From the NCBI RefSeq assembly GCF_947495315.1, contig NZ_CANLYD010000003.1, positions 186,001 to 250,000 of the forward strand: 64,000 bases of DNA, in the 5' to 3' direction. This DNA is from an uncultured Aquimarina sp. Its GTDB lineage: Bacteria; Bacteroidota; Bacteroidia; Flavobacteriales; Flavobacteriaceae. Positions 46,320 through 55,277 of the stretch are shown one piece after another. Under the pieces are notes generated by a model, which worked only from the letters and a program-made list of their open reading frames with translations, had not been told where the DNA came from and ran no database searches. Both the position numbers and the translations under genes were made by a program. How positions within the stretch are numbered: the stretch's first letter is position 1; each line of letters begins with the position of its first letter.

Positions 46320-46940
46320 ATGGAATTTTCTTCAAAGTTATTAGAAAACGCAGTATATGAGATGTCACAGTTGCCAGGTATTGGTAAACGAACGGCATTA
46401 CGATTGGTATTACATCTATTAAGACAGCCAGAAACACAGACACAGCATTTAGTAAAAGCATTAGGTACTTTGAGAGAAGAGGTGAAGTTTTGCAAAAAAT
46501 GCAACAGCATTAGTGATGTAGAAGTTTGTGATATCTGTAGTAATCCTAATAGAATTCAGGATATCATTTGTGTAGTAGAAGATATTAGAGATGTTATGGC
46601 GATTGAGAGTACAAGTCAATACCGAGGTTTATATCACGTTTTAGGAGGGAAAATAAGTCCAATGGATGGTATTGGGCCTCATAATCTTAAAATCGATACA
46701 CTAATTGAAAAAGCAAAATCTGGTGAAGTGAGAGAGTTGATTTTTGCCTTAAGTGCTACGATGGAAGGAGATACCACTAATTTTTATATCTATAAACAAT
46801 TAGAAGGTATAGAGATAAAAACTTCTACTATTGCCAGAGGAATTGGTGTAAATGACGAATTAGAGTATGCCGATGAGGTAACTTTAGGAAGAAGTATCAT
46901 CAATAGAATTCCGTTTGAAAATGCATTGAAGAACTCGTAA
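46320..46940 (+). CDS. recR: Recombination mediator protein RecR
   Basis: 206 residues: N-terminal helix-hairpin-helix ([12 protein letters not shown]), the four-Cys zinc finger CKKC...CDIC (about residues 59-74), and the Toprim domain ([13 protein letters not shown] through [13 protein letters not shown]). RecR works with RecO to load RecA at gaps and breaks. Followed 27 bases later by the GT2 gene. Confidence 0.97.
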   Translation: MEFSSKLLENAVYEMSQLPGIGKRTALRLVLHLLRQPETQTQHLVKALGTLREEVKFCKKCNSISDVEVCDICSNPNRIQDIICVVEDIRDVMAIESTSQYRGLYHVLGGKISPMDGIGPHNLKIDTLIEKAKSGEVRELIFALSATMEGDTTNFYIYKQLEGIEIKTSTIARGIGVNDELEYADEVTLGRSIINRIPFENALKNS

Positions 46941-46967
46941 TATGTATCACTTTTAAAACTTGATCTT

Positions 46968-48095
46968 CTGAAACTATCCGTCGTCATCCTTAATTATAAT
47001 GTACGTTACTTTTTAGAGCTATGTATCCTTAGCGTTCAGAAAGCTGTAGCTACCTTGGACGCAGAAATTATCGTAATTGATAATAACTCGCCTGATGATA
47101 GTTGCGCAATGGTCAGAGAACGTTTCCCTGATAGTATATTGATCGAAAATAAAGAGAATGTTGGCTTCGCTAAAGCCAATAATCAAGGAGTTGCTATGGC
47201 CAAAGGAGAATATATCTGTATTCTTAATCCTGATACTGTAGTTGCAGAAGAGACTTTTATTAATATACTTGAAATTTTTAAGGAATTACCAAGTATAGGC
47301 ATGGCAGGGCCAAAATTAATAAGCGGAGTTGGTATTTTTCATCCTGAAAGTAAAAGAAATATTCCATCACCTTTAACATCATTCGGAAGACTCTTTAGGA
47401 TAAGAATAGGTAAGGTGAAAAATTATTACTCAGATCACATTCCTATTAACGGTATAGGTAATGTTGACATTCTTGTGGGTGCTTTTATTTTGGTAAAAAA
47501 AGAGAATTATAAATCCGTAGGAGGTTTTGATGAAGACTATTTTATGTATGGAGAGGATATCGATCTCTCTTATAAAATGAAAAAGAAAGGATTAGAAAAC
47601 TATTACATCGGTACGATACCTGTAATCCATTATAAAGGCGAAAGTACCGATCGCAATGCAGAGTATATCAAACGCTTTTATGGCGCGATGCGATTGTTTT
47701 ATCAAAAACATTTTAAAAGTAACTTGTTTTTAGATTTTATCGTATCGGTTGGAATACGACTTACATCTTTGATACAATCATTCAAAAATAATCATAAAGA
47801 AAAACGAGTGATTGATCAGTATTATCTGGTTTCAGAAAATGAAGAATTAAAACAGAAGCTTATCGATGTATTACAAAAAGAAGTGCAATTTACTTCTTTA
47901 GAATCCGTGGAGAATTTGGGATATACTAATAACGAACTTATCTTTGACAATGAGTTATTAAGTTTTAATGAGATAATAAGTTCCATGCAGCGATTAAAAA
48001 AATCGAATATGACCTTTAAGATCAGGCCTGCAGGATGTAATTTTATATTAGGAAGTGATTTTAGTGATGGAAAAGGCGAAGTGATTACTTTTTAA
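46968..48095 (+). CDS. GT2 glycosyltransferase with probable CTG start
   Basis: An obvious ATG/GTG/TTG start exists only at 47055 (TTG), but that would remove the first strand of the GT-A fold. The frame is open upstream to a stop at 46938, and from 46968 it reads LKLSVVILNYNVRYFLEL, the classic GT2 N-terminus, with CTG where ATG is expected. Later motifs fit: VIDNNSPDDS, NVGFAKANNQG, LNPDTVV and GGFDEDYFMYGEDIDLSYK. About 375 residues; the C-terminal 110 residues are not recognised. Role: transfer of a sugar from a nucleotide sugar to a surface glycan. CTG initiation is inferred; a sequencing difference is possible. Confidence 0.8.
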   Translation: MKLSVVILNYNVRYFLELCILSVQKAVATLDAEIIVIDNNSPDDSCAMVRERFPDSILIENKENVGFAKANNQGVAMAKGEYICILNPDTVVAEETFINILEIFKELPSIGMAGPKLISGVGIFHPESKRNIPSPLTSFGRLFRIRIGKVKNYYSDHIPINGIGNVDILVGAFILVKKENYKSVGGFDEDYFMYGEDIDLSYKMKKKGLENYYIGTIPVIHYKGESTDRNAEYIKRFYGAMRLFYQKHFKSNLFLDFIVSVGIRLTSLIQSFKNNHKEKRVIDQYYLVSENEELKQKLIDVLQKEVQFTSLESVENLGYTNNELIFDNELLSFNEIISSMQRLKKSNMTFKIRPAGCNFILGSDFSDGKGEVITF

Positions 48096-48185
48096 AGAAA
48101 CTTTAATAAAGAAAAATTAATTTAAGATCTTAACTTTTATTAATTTCGCAAAAAATATAACTAATAAATACCTTTGATTAAGAAT

Positions 48186-49520
48186 ATGGCAAAATTTGAG
48201 CTTAAACTTCCGAAGATGGGTGAGAGTGTTGCAGAAGCAACAATAACAACTTGGTTAAAAGAAGTTGGAGAAACTATCGAGATGGACGATGCAGTATTAG
48301 AAATTGCTACGGACAAGGTAGATAGTGAAGTTCCTTGTGAAGTAGAAGGTGTATTGGTCGAAAAACTTTTTGAAGTTGATGATGTTGTAAAAGTTGGCCA
48401 AACGATCGCTATTATCGAAACAGAAGGAGAAGGTGTTGTAGAAGCAGCAGTATCAGAAGAAAATAAAACAGTAGCTTCAGCTCCTGAAGCAGCAGCAGTA
48501 ATCGAAAACAATATGGCTGCGGTAACAGAAACCGTGACTGCCAAAGCAGATTTCTCAGAGAGTTCTAAGTTTTATTCTCCATTAGTAAAAAATATCGCTG
48601 CCGCAGAAGGAATTTCTGTAGCAGAACTAGAAAATATATTTGGAAGCGGAAAAGACGGTAGAGTTACCAAAAATGATATCCTACAGTTTGTAGAAGATCG
48701 TAAAGCCGGTAAAACTGCAGCAACTCCTGCTGCACCAGCAGTAACGGAGCAAAAAACAGCTCCTGCTAAGAAAGCAGAAGCTCCAAAAGCAGCACCAGTA
48801 GTTGCATCTGGAGAGGATGAGATTATAGAAATGACCAGAATGGGCAAATTGATTGCACATCATATGGTAGAATCTGTACAGACTTCTGCTCACGTACAGT
48901 CTTTTATCGAAGCCGATGTAACCAATATCTGGAACTGGAGAAAGAAGGTAAAAGGAGATTTCATGAAGAGAGAAGGAGAGAATCTAACATTCACTCCGAT
49001 ATTTATGGAAGCTGTGGCAAAAGCCATCAGAGATTTTCCGATGATCAATATTTCTGTTTCTGGAGATACTGTGATCAAAAAGAAAAATATCAATCTGGGC
49101 ATGGCAGCAGCTTTAGCAGATGGTAATCTGATTGTGCCGGTAATCAAAAATGCAGATCAGTTAAACCTGGTTGGGATGACTAAAGCAGTAAATGATTTAG
49201 CAGGCAGAGCACGTACCAATGCATTAAAACCAGATGATATCCAGAGCGGAACCTATACAGTAACAAATGTAGGTACTTTTGGTAGCATTATGGGGACACC
49301 GATTATCAACCAACCACAGGTTGCAATTTTAGCATTAGGAGCGATCCGTAAAGTACCTGCCGTGATCGAAACGCCAGACGGAGATTTTATTGGTATCCGT
49401 TATAAAATGTTCTTATCACACTCTTACGATCATCGAGTAGTAAACGGAGCATTAGGAGGGCAGTTTGTACAACGCGTAAAAGACTACCTGGAAGCTTTTG
49501 ATGTAAATAGAGAATTTTAA
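48186..49520 (+). CDS. 2-oxoacid dehydrogenase E2 (dihydrolipoamide acyltransferase)
   Basis: Start set at ATG 48186; an in-frame TTG at 48174 is less likely. Lipoyl domain (1-78) with Lys44 in TDKVDSE as the lipoylation site, an Ala/Glu-rich linker, a peripheral subunit-binding domain (about 130-170; SPLVKNIAAAEGIS), an Ala/Pro linker, and the acyltransferase domain (about 212-444). The catalytic motif HxxxDG reads HRVVNG (His416, Asn420), so the usual Asp is Asn. It stands alone without E1 or E3 genes; branched-chain, pyruvate or 2-oxoglutarate specificity cannot be assigned. Confidence 0.93.
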   Translation: MAKFELKLPKMGESVAEATITTWLKEVGETIEMDDAVLEIATDKVDSEVPCEVEGVLVEKLFEVDDVVKVGQTIAIIETEGEGVVEAAVSEENKTVASAPEAAAVIENNMAAVTETVTAKADFSESSKFYSPLVKNIAAAEGISVAELENIFGSGKDGRVTKNDILQFVEDRKAGKTAATPAAPAVTEQKTAPAKKAEAPKAAPVVASGEDEIIEMTRMGKLIAHHMVESVQTSAHVQSFIEADVTNIWNWRKKVKGDFMKREGENLTFTPIFMEAVAKAIRDFPMINISVSGDTVIKKKNINLGMAAALADGNLIVPVIKNADQLNLVGMTKAVNDLAGRARTNALKPDDIQSGTYTVTNVGTFGSIMGTPIINQPQVAILALGAIRKVPAVIETPDGDFIGIRYKMFLSHSYDHRVVNGALGGQFVQRVKDYLEAFDVNREF

Positions 49521-49534
49521 AATTTACACTATAC

Positions 49535-49635
49535 CGAACACTGAGCTTGTCGAAGTGTGATGTATCGAGAATAATGATTTTAGTAATAAAATGGTTTTCG
49601 ATACATTCCCAATTATAATCGGGAGTACTCGAACA
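49535..49635. repeat. REP-like palindromic block
   Basis: Contains ACACTGAGCTTGTCGAAGTG, a word typical of dispersed palindromic repeats in Bacteroidetes and other phyla, then ATGTATCGA (49560-49568) paired with TCGATACAT (49598-49606), and CCC/GGG arms around 49608-49624. It could fold as a set of hairpins. Confidence 0.5.
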
Positions 49636-49667
49636 GACGAAGAAACAATTTTCAATAAGATTATCAA

Positions 49668-49695
49668 GAAACCACGACAAACCTGTCGTGGTTTC
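49668..49695 (+). terminator. Intrinsic terminator downstream of E2 gene
   Basis: Perfect 12-bp stem GAAACCACGACA / TGTCGTGGTTTC with loop AACC, then TTTTAT. It lies about 150 bases after the E2 stop, beyond the REP-like block. Confidence 0.8.
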
Positions 49696-49898
49696 TTTTA
49701 TAAAAAAACCACCCTTTTAGAGTAGTGAAAGTTATTATTCGTTTACTATCTTTTTTGGTTGAATGGATCTATGTGTTATTTGCTATTTTTGGAAAATAAT
49801 TTTCTAAATTATCAAGGGTTGAGATTAGAAGTTTTAATTCAAGATAACTTTTTAGATAATGTCACTAATTTGATTCTGATTAATTAATTTTTTACTTT

Positions 49899-50996
49899 AT
49901 GAAATATACATTTTACTTACTATTTTTTTTATGCATTTCGGTAATATCAGAAGCTCAAACAGTATATACGAATGCATTTGCAGGTGACTTCCCAACTACA
50001 ATAGTGTTGGTTGGTAACACATTATATGTGGGAGAATTTAATACTGGCGAAGTATCTAAAATAGATATAAGGGATAGTAATCCAGTCCCAGTAACAGTAG
50101 CAACAGGTTGGGCCCCAGGTACTGGTCCTTGGAAGATGACATATGATGATGTAAATAATGATCTTTATGTTGGTACTTTTACAGAAGTGCGTAAAGTAGA
50201 TTTAGATTTATCTTTACCTATCGTATCCGAGGATTTTTCTGTAACAGGTATTTCGGATGGTTTAACCCTGCATAATAATATATTGTATAAGGCAACAACT
50301 GGTTCTTTATATACTATTGACTTAAGTGTTGGTCCAAGCAGTTATAGTTCGGTATATACGGATACGACTAATAATATCGGAGATATAACTTTTTATAACA
50401 ATGAGTTATATTATGCTAGTGATTCAGATGGATCAGGAATAAGGAGTTCAATTTATAAGTTGGATTTAGAAACATCTAATCCAAGTCAGGTGTTAATTGC
50501 AACCGGATTTCCAGGCACTATTCAGAAAATACATGTTGTAGATGACCTTTTATATATATCTGTAGAGGGACAGTCTAATCATGCAATTGCTAAAATTGAT
50601 TTAACAGAAACAGTATTTCCAATTGATTTTACCTTAGTGATACCAGGGTTGGCAGCTGGTTCGCTTGGTCTAGCGAATCAAAATAATACTTTCTATGCTA
50701 CCATTGGGACTCAATTGATAATCACTTTCGAAGATGAAACTTTAGAAGTAGAAGATGTTTTAAATGAAAGTAAAATTAATGTTTATCCCAATCCAGTTGG
50801 CGATTATGTATATCTGAATAATTTTCCTGACACTAAAAATGAGGTTGTAGTCTATGATGTAAATGGTGAAAAAGTTTTGAGCTTGTCTAATGTAGTTTCA
50901 AATACTATTGATGTAAGCTTGCTTTCCAAAGGTTTGTATTTTATGAATATCACTTCAGGTTCAAAAAGTAAAATAGTAAGGTTAGTCAAAAAATAA
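49899..50996 (+). CDS. Secreted beta-propeller-like protein with T9SS sorting domain
   Basis: 365 residues: signal peptide (1-19), then repeated blade-like units (about 22-275) with motifs such as NTLYVGEFNTGEVSKID, NNILYKATTGSLYTID and DDLLYISVEGQSNHAIAKID, as in NHL/SMP-30/YncE-type propellers. A type A sorting domain begins near residue 290 (VYPNPV). Exported via Sec and T9SS. The ligand or enzyme activity is unknown. Confidence 0.8.
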   Translation: MKYTFYLLFFLCISVISEAQTVYTNAFAGDFPTTIVLVGNTLYVGEFNTGEVSKIDIRDSNPVPVTVATGWAPGTGPWKMTYDDVNNDLYVGTFTEVRKVDLDLSLPIVSEDFSVTGISDGLTLHNNILYKATTGSLYTIDLSVGPSSYSSVYTDTTNNIGDITFYNNELYYASDSDGSGIRSSIYKLDLETSNPSQVLIATGFPGTIQKIHVVDDLLYISVEGQSNHAIAKIDLTETVFPIDFTLVIPGLAAGSLGLANQNNTFYATIGTQLIITFEDETLEVEDVLNESKINVYPNPVGDYVYLNNFPDTKNEVVVYDVNGEKVLSLSNVVSNTIDVSLLSKGLYFMNITSGSKSKIVRLVKK

Positions 50997-51342
50997 TTAG
51001 GGTAACTTATAGGTAAAGTTCTTTGATGCTTTATTATATGATTCCATTTGGCAAAAAAGATTATTTTCGATATAGGTATTTGGACGATAGTTGCCGAACA
51101 AGAATATATGTTTAATATTATTAACCGGTTTTAAAAAAAATCGAATAAAACAAAAGCTAATAAAATATATACATCATCATAGCGGTTAGAAACTTAGTCG
51201 AATGGTTGTTGTGTTTTTATAAAGACGGAATCCTTGTGAAAAGGTAAAGTTAGCAACCAATACTCAGAAAAATCGAAAAGCAGAGTAACATTTTATGATA
51301 AAACAACACTTAATTATAATATTATCATTAATATCAAGCTGA
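50997..51342 (+). other. Non-coding stretch, nothing distinctive
   Basis: 346 bp of AT-rich sequence. No hairpin terminator, no clear promoter and only very short ORFs (one of about 30 codons at 51026). I see no gene here. Confidence 0.35.
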
Positions 51343-51948
51343 ATGCATAAAATTTGGAAGTTAAAAAAATCAAAGTCGAATAAACTGATTTTGATTAAAG
51401 ACAAAATAATTTATAAGGGAAACCAGAAAGAAAGTGATTTAAATAAAATAAATTCGGAAACTACTGATGTTGCCATTTTAAAGGATATGTTCAGTATTCC
51501 ATATGCTTATATTAAGAAGATAGAAAATCAAAGTGGAAAAAACTATATCAAAATATTCTTCGCAAAAGACTCTGAAGAAGAATTGTATATTGATGACGAG
51601 ACTATTAAAAACGAAGTTTTTGAATTTATAAAAACTGACCATAAGGATTTTACATATAGTTCTGAACTTCCTAGCTTTGTAAAATACACGAAAGCCCAAC
51701 TTTTCGCTTTAGTGTCAATTACAGGAATTTTTATTTGGTCATTGTATTTAGCGATTCAAATAGAAAGTGGAATTGAATATGAACTTGTTGGAGGTAGAAA
51801 ACCTGGAATAGCAGGAGTTATTCTTGTAATTGCAAATCTGGGAACTTTTAAAATCATAACTGGGTATTTAATTCTTCTGGCTATTACAATATTTACACTA
51901 ATAAAAAAAGTAAGATCAAGAAGTGTGACTGAATATTTGAAACGATAA
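51343..51948 (+). CDS. Membrane protein of unknown function
   Basis: 201 residues. The N-terminal 100 residues are Lys-rich and beta-like (KSNKLILIKDKIIYKGNQKE, SGKNYIKIFFAKDSEEE), possibly a PH-like cytoplasmic domain, followed by two membrane helices (about 113-133 and 168-188). It is directly upstream of the HD hydrolase gene (5 bases), so they probably form an operon. AT content is a little higher than that of the neighbours. No family recognised. Confidence 0.6.
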   Translation: MHKIWKLKKSKSNKLILIKDKIIYKGNQKESDLNKINSETTDVAILKDMFSIPYAYIKKIENQSGKNYIKIFFAKDSEEELYIDDETIKNEVFEFIKTDHKDFTYSSELPSFVKYTKAQLFALVSITGIFIWSLYLAIQIESGIEYELVGGRKPGIAGVILVIANLGTFKIITGYLILLAITIFTLIKKVRSRSVTEYLKR

Positions 51949-51953
51949 AAAAC

Positions 51954-52496
51954 ATGACACAAGAACTCTATCAAAAAGCAATGAAATTTGCCGGAGAAAA
52001 ACATAGTGATCAAAAAGTACCTGGCACGAATGCCAATTATTTGTTACATATATCCAATGTAGCTATGGAGGTATTGATGGCGTATCAAGCTGATGGTAAT
52101 TTTGACCTTGATTTTGCAGTTCAGGTAGCTGTTTTACATGATGCCATTGAAGATACAACAGCAGATTTTGAAGAAATAAAAAATGAGTTTAATCATAAAA
52201 TAGCTGTTGCTGTACAAGCTTTAACTAAAAATGAAAGCTTGTCAACCAAAGAAGAAAGAATGAAGGACAGCTTAGCTAGAATTAATGCCTTGCAGAAAGA
52301 AGTAGGACTCGTTAAAATAGCTGATCGAATCACCAATCTACAAATACCCCCAAAACACTGGACTAAAGAAAAAATTAGCAAATACTGTGAAGAGGCAAAA
52401 TTGATATCGGCATTTCTTCAAGGTAAAAATGAATATCTCCATCATCGATTAAATCAAAAAATTTCAGCGTACGAAAAGAATATTGACTTGGTTTAA
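51954..52496 (+). CDS. HD-domain hydrolase (MESH1/RelA-SpoT hydrolase-like)
   Basis: 180 residues forming a compact HD domain: His32 in LLHISNV, His62-Asp63 and Glu66-Asp67 in LHDAIEDT, and later KIADRITNL. This is the motif set of small alarmone hydrolases and related pyrophosphohydrolases, which use Mn2+ to remove pyrophosphate from (p)ppGpp. No synthetase domain is attached. Alarmone hydrolysis is likely but not proven by motif alone. It follows a membrane protein gene by five bases. Confidence 0.85.
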   Translation: MTQELYQKAMKFAGEKHSDQKVPGTNANYLLHISNVAMEVLMAYQADGNFDLDFAVQVAVLHDAIEDTTADFEEIKNEFNHKIAVAVQALTKNESLSTKEERMKDSLARINALQKEVGLVKIADRITNLQIPPKHWTKEKISKYCEEAKLISAFLQGKNEYLHHRLNQKISAYEKNIDLV

Positions 52497-52540
52497 TTGA
52501 AAGCGAAATAAGTTCCAATTAAAATAATAAAAAGTAAAAG

Positions 52541-53482
52541 ATGTTCAATGCAGAAATTAAAAGCGCGCCAGATGAGGATATCTGTATCCTTATAAAAGTC
52601 GATAACCATCCCTTTAGTTATATAATTGATTGTGGTGAGGCAAAAAACTTGAGTGTAAAAGAATGTATGAACACTAATGCAATCTTTATAAGTCATACCC
52701 ATATCGACCATTTTGTGAATTTTGATACGATTCTGAGACATCAGATTGGTATTCAGAGAAAAGTGGTTATTACAGGACCTATAGGAATCATAGATCAAGT
52801 TCAAAACAGAATCAAGAGTTATTGCTGGAATCTGATTGATAAAGATGCAATAACATATGAAATAAGAGAGATTCTAAAAGACGGTGAATATAAATCCGCA
52901 ATTTTACGTCCTCCGATTTGGGGAAAAGAAGAAGAAAAAGTAGTAAAATCATCTGTGGTATTTGAGGAAAAACAGTTTGTAGTCGAGTATGAAATTCTCG
53001 ATCATAAAACTGATACGATTGCATACCTGTTTAAAGCTCATGATAAAACTAAAATTCAGCTAAGTGATGGTTTAAAAGGAGGAAAGTGGGTACGAGAACT
53101 AAAAGATGCTTATGAGACCACGGATGAAGAAATGCGAATAGAAATAGAAGGCAAAATTTATAAGTCCAAAGAATTATTTCATCTGATTCATGTAGAGAAG
53201 GGTAAGAAGCTGGGAGTTATTCTGGATCACACAGCTAATGAAGAAAATCACTCTAAAATTAAAAGAACATTCTCAGGATGTGATGAGGTATATATCGAAT
53301 GTTTTTATAAAGATGAGGACAAGGAATTTGCAGAAAAAAACTATCATTCTTATGCCTCAAAATCTGGTAAAATCATGAAAGCTTGTGACATAGAAAATGC
53401 AATTCCGGTACATTTTTCGCGTAAATACGAAGAACAAGATATACTAGAATTAGTGGAACAGTTTAATAAAGCAAGAAAATAA
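52541..53482 (+). CDS. Metallo-beta-lactamase fold hydrolase
   Basis: 313 residues. The metal-binding motif HTHIDH has His52, His54, Asp56 and His57, followed by the later strand with ILDHTANEENH and a C-terminal HFSRKY. The arrangement resembles RNase Z-like and related MBL proteins, but the characteristic RNase Z exosite is not evident. The substrate is unknown. Same direction as the HD gene, 44 bases downstream. Confidence 0.85.
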   Translation: MFNAEIKSAPDEDICILIKVDNHPFSYIIDCGEAKNLSVKECMNTNAIFISHTHIDHFVNFDTILRHQIGIQRKVVITGPIGIIDQVQNRIKSYCWNLIDKDAITYEIREILKDGEYKSAILRPPIWGKEEEKVVKSSVVFEEKQFVVEYEILDHKTDTIAYLFKAHDKTKIQLSDGLKGGKWVRELKDAYETTDEEMRIEIEGKIYKSKELFHLIHVEKGKKLGVILDHTANEENHSKIKRTFSGCDEVYIECFYKDEDKEFAEKNYHSYASKSGKIMKACDIENAIPVHFSRKYEEQDILELVEQFNKARK

Positions 53483-53559
53483 AAATACTAGATGACTGTT
53501 ATTAATACTGATAAAAGAAGGATAAGTCTATTATTTAGGAAAATTAAATAATTAACGAA

Positions 53560-53772
53560 GTGAATAATTCCAAAGATTCTAAAACAGAGCTTACACTTAC
53601 CGATAAAATTTTAATTTTCTTTTTCGGAGTACTATTCGTTATGTTTGTTGGTTATCAATATTTGTATAATTTACCAGGAACTGAAAAACAAAAACGTCAG
53701 GGAATTATATTTTATTATGCTGGAATCTTATTTTGGGTGTTGGTAGTAGTCATTCTTTTTTGTTTTTCCTAA
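53560..53772 (+). CDS. Small two-helix membrane protein
   Basis: 70 residues from a GTG start at 53560. Polar N-terminus, helix 1 (about 15-33), a loop with GTEKQKRQG, and helix 2 (about 45-68). No recognised family. It lies in line with the MBL and glycine-zipper genes but with gaps of about 80-100 bases on each side. Confidence 0.55.
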   Translation: MNNSKDSKTELTLTDKILIFFFGVLFVMFVGYQYLYNLPGTEKQKRQGIIFYYAGILFWVLVVVILFCFS

Positions 53773-53872
53773 ACATCATTTACTACAGTTCTTATTATCA
53801 CGTCTGTAACAAATTGAATGGTTTGGATACTAATTGGGTAGCAGACAATTTTAAACACTAAATTGAACACCT

Positions 53873-54352
53873 ATGACTATTAATGAAGCATCTAAATTTT
53901 TTAAGAACCTCGTTACTGAAACGGATGAGAAATCTGAAGTACGGGTGTATAAAAAATTCATTACTATGCTATCGCAGTTAGCAAATAGAGATTTGTCTGA
54001 TGAGCAATTGCGAGCTATAGAAGATAAATTGGATGCATTTGATATAGATATACCAAGAGAAAACAGAAAAAAATACTACGGGAAAAGGCTTACAGAATTT
54101 ACAAACTACATAAAAAAAGAACTCTCTTTGGTATCAGAAGGGTATTACATGGCTATTTATATGAGTGTCGGTATGTCTATCGGAATGAGTTTAGGAATGA
54201 CCTTTGGAGTAGTTTTTGGAGGATCTAACGGATTGATTTATGGGATGACTTTCGGAATGACGACAGGAATATCTATAGGATTGGCGATCGGTGCTGCTAT
54301 GGATGCTAAAGCTAAAAAGGAAGGTAAAGTTTTAAGCACGAAGTGTGCCTAA
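53873..54352 (+). CDS. Protein with C-terminal glycine-zipper membrane segment
   Basis: 159 residues. The N-terminal 85 residues are soluble, helical and charged (contains REVYK-like and SDEQLRAIEDKLDAF segments). Residues about 93-146 form a glycine zipper with repeated Gly-Met-Ser/Thr units (GMSIGMSLGMTFG, GMTFGMTTGISIG) long enough for two membrane passes, then a short basic tail. Glycine zippers pack helices tightly and occur in pores and membrane anchors. No family name is recognised. Confidence 0.65.
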   Translation: MTINEASKFFKNLVTETDEKSEVRVYKKFITMLSQLANRDLSDEQLRAIEDKLDAFDIDIPRENRKKYYGKRLTEFTNYIKKELSLVSEGYYMAIYMSVGMSIGMSLGMTFGVVFGGSNGLIYGMTFGMTTGISIGLAIGAAMDAKAKKEGKVLSTKCA

Positions 54353-54411
54353 TACTTTATGGGAATAAGCTAGTGTAGAACAACTTCATATAAAATGCTT
54401 ACATTTCTTGT

Positions 54412-55122
54412 ATGATCAAAAAGATAGCTTATATCACCGATATTCATATAGATGAAGAATTTCCGAAGAGCGTTGGGGTTGATGCTAGACAAAACTGGGA
54501 AACGATTCTAAAAGATGTAGCTTCAAGAAATATTAATGATATTATCTATGGAGGTGACATCGGCGAAAAATCATCGAACGCCTGGTTTTTTGAATCTCTA
54601 CAAAATTATCAATTATCAATTTCCTTAGGTAATCACGATGATTTTTCTGAAGTAATAAAACATTACAAAAATGATTTCCCTGAAGATCTTAAAGAGCTTT
54701 CTTATTGTCAGGAATATGATTTTTTTAAATTCATTTTTTTGGACTCTAGTGCTGAGGTCATAAGTGAGAAACAGTTGAAATGGTTGCAAGCAGAGTTGAT
54801 TACTCAGAAAAAAATACTGCTATGTATTCATCACCCTATTTTGGAAATACCAGCCGTCATAGATAAGAGGTTTTCATTAAAAGGAAGAGAAAAGATTCAA
54901 ACTTTATTACAGGAAATTCCTAATACTATTACCATTTTCTGTGGGCATTATCATATGAAAGATCGTCGCAGTGATAAAAACATAACACAATACATTACAC
55001 CTGCAGGATCCTATCAAGTAGAAAAAGATCCAGATGAAATTAAAGTACACAGTAGCACTTTCGGTTACAGAATTATTGAACTAGATAAAGACCAAATGCA
55101 TACAGAAGTTGTATTATTCTAA
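54412..55122 (+). CDS. Calcineurin-like metallophosphoesterase
   Basis: 236 residues with all metallophosphoesterase motifs in order: DIHID (Asp10, His12), YGGDIG, GNHDD, IHHP, and GHYH near residue 180. These bind two metal ions and hydrolyse phosphoesters. No signal peptide, so cytosolic. Targets range from cyclic nucleotides to phosphoproteins; none can be chosen here. It starts 59 bases after the glycine-zipper gene. Confidence 0.9.
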   Translation: MIKKIAYITDIHIDEEFPKSVGVDARQNWETILKDVASRNINDIIYGGDIGEKSSNAWFFESLQNYQLSISLGNHDDFSEVIKHYKNDFPEDLKELSYCQEYDFFKFIFLDSSAEVISEKQLKWLQAELITQKKILLCIHHPILEIPAVIDKRFSLKGREKIQTLLQEIPNTITIFCGHYHMKDRRSDKNITQYITPAGSYQVEKDPDEIKVHSSTFGYRIIELDKDQMHTEVVLF

Positions 55123-55277
55123 CCAGTTATTATATAAAAGCGGATTAGGACAATCTTATTGGTATACTATGAGTGTGTTAAAGAAAAGCACAAGCTTTTA
55201 TCACCTTCGCTTAATAAGTTGTTTTATATGCGTTTTTTGCTTCGAGTTTTCGATGTTTAATTTTTATTATTGTTCAT

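Larger units (their letters stand above)
49521..49898. other. Intergenic region with palindromic repeat and terminator
   Basis: 378 bp: a REP-like block (49535-49635), the terminator at 49668-49695 and an AT-rich leader with a possible -7 box TATTTTTG at 49784-49791. No ORF. Confidence 0.45.

Noticed and set aside
48161..48544. Minus-strand ORF opposite the lipoyl domain of E2
   Set aside because: Low-complexity Ser/Thr/Ala composition caused by the Glu/Val/Ala-rich lipoyl and linker sequence.
49668..49695. Hairpin considered as part of the REP-like block
   Set aside because: It is a 12-bp perfect stem followed by T-rich sequence, better explained as a terminator.
51026..51118. 30-codon ORF in the gap after the beta-propeller gene
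   Set aside because: Too short and without signal, helix or context to support it.
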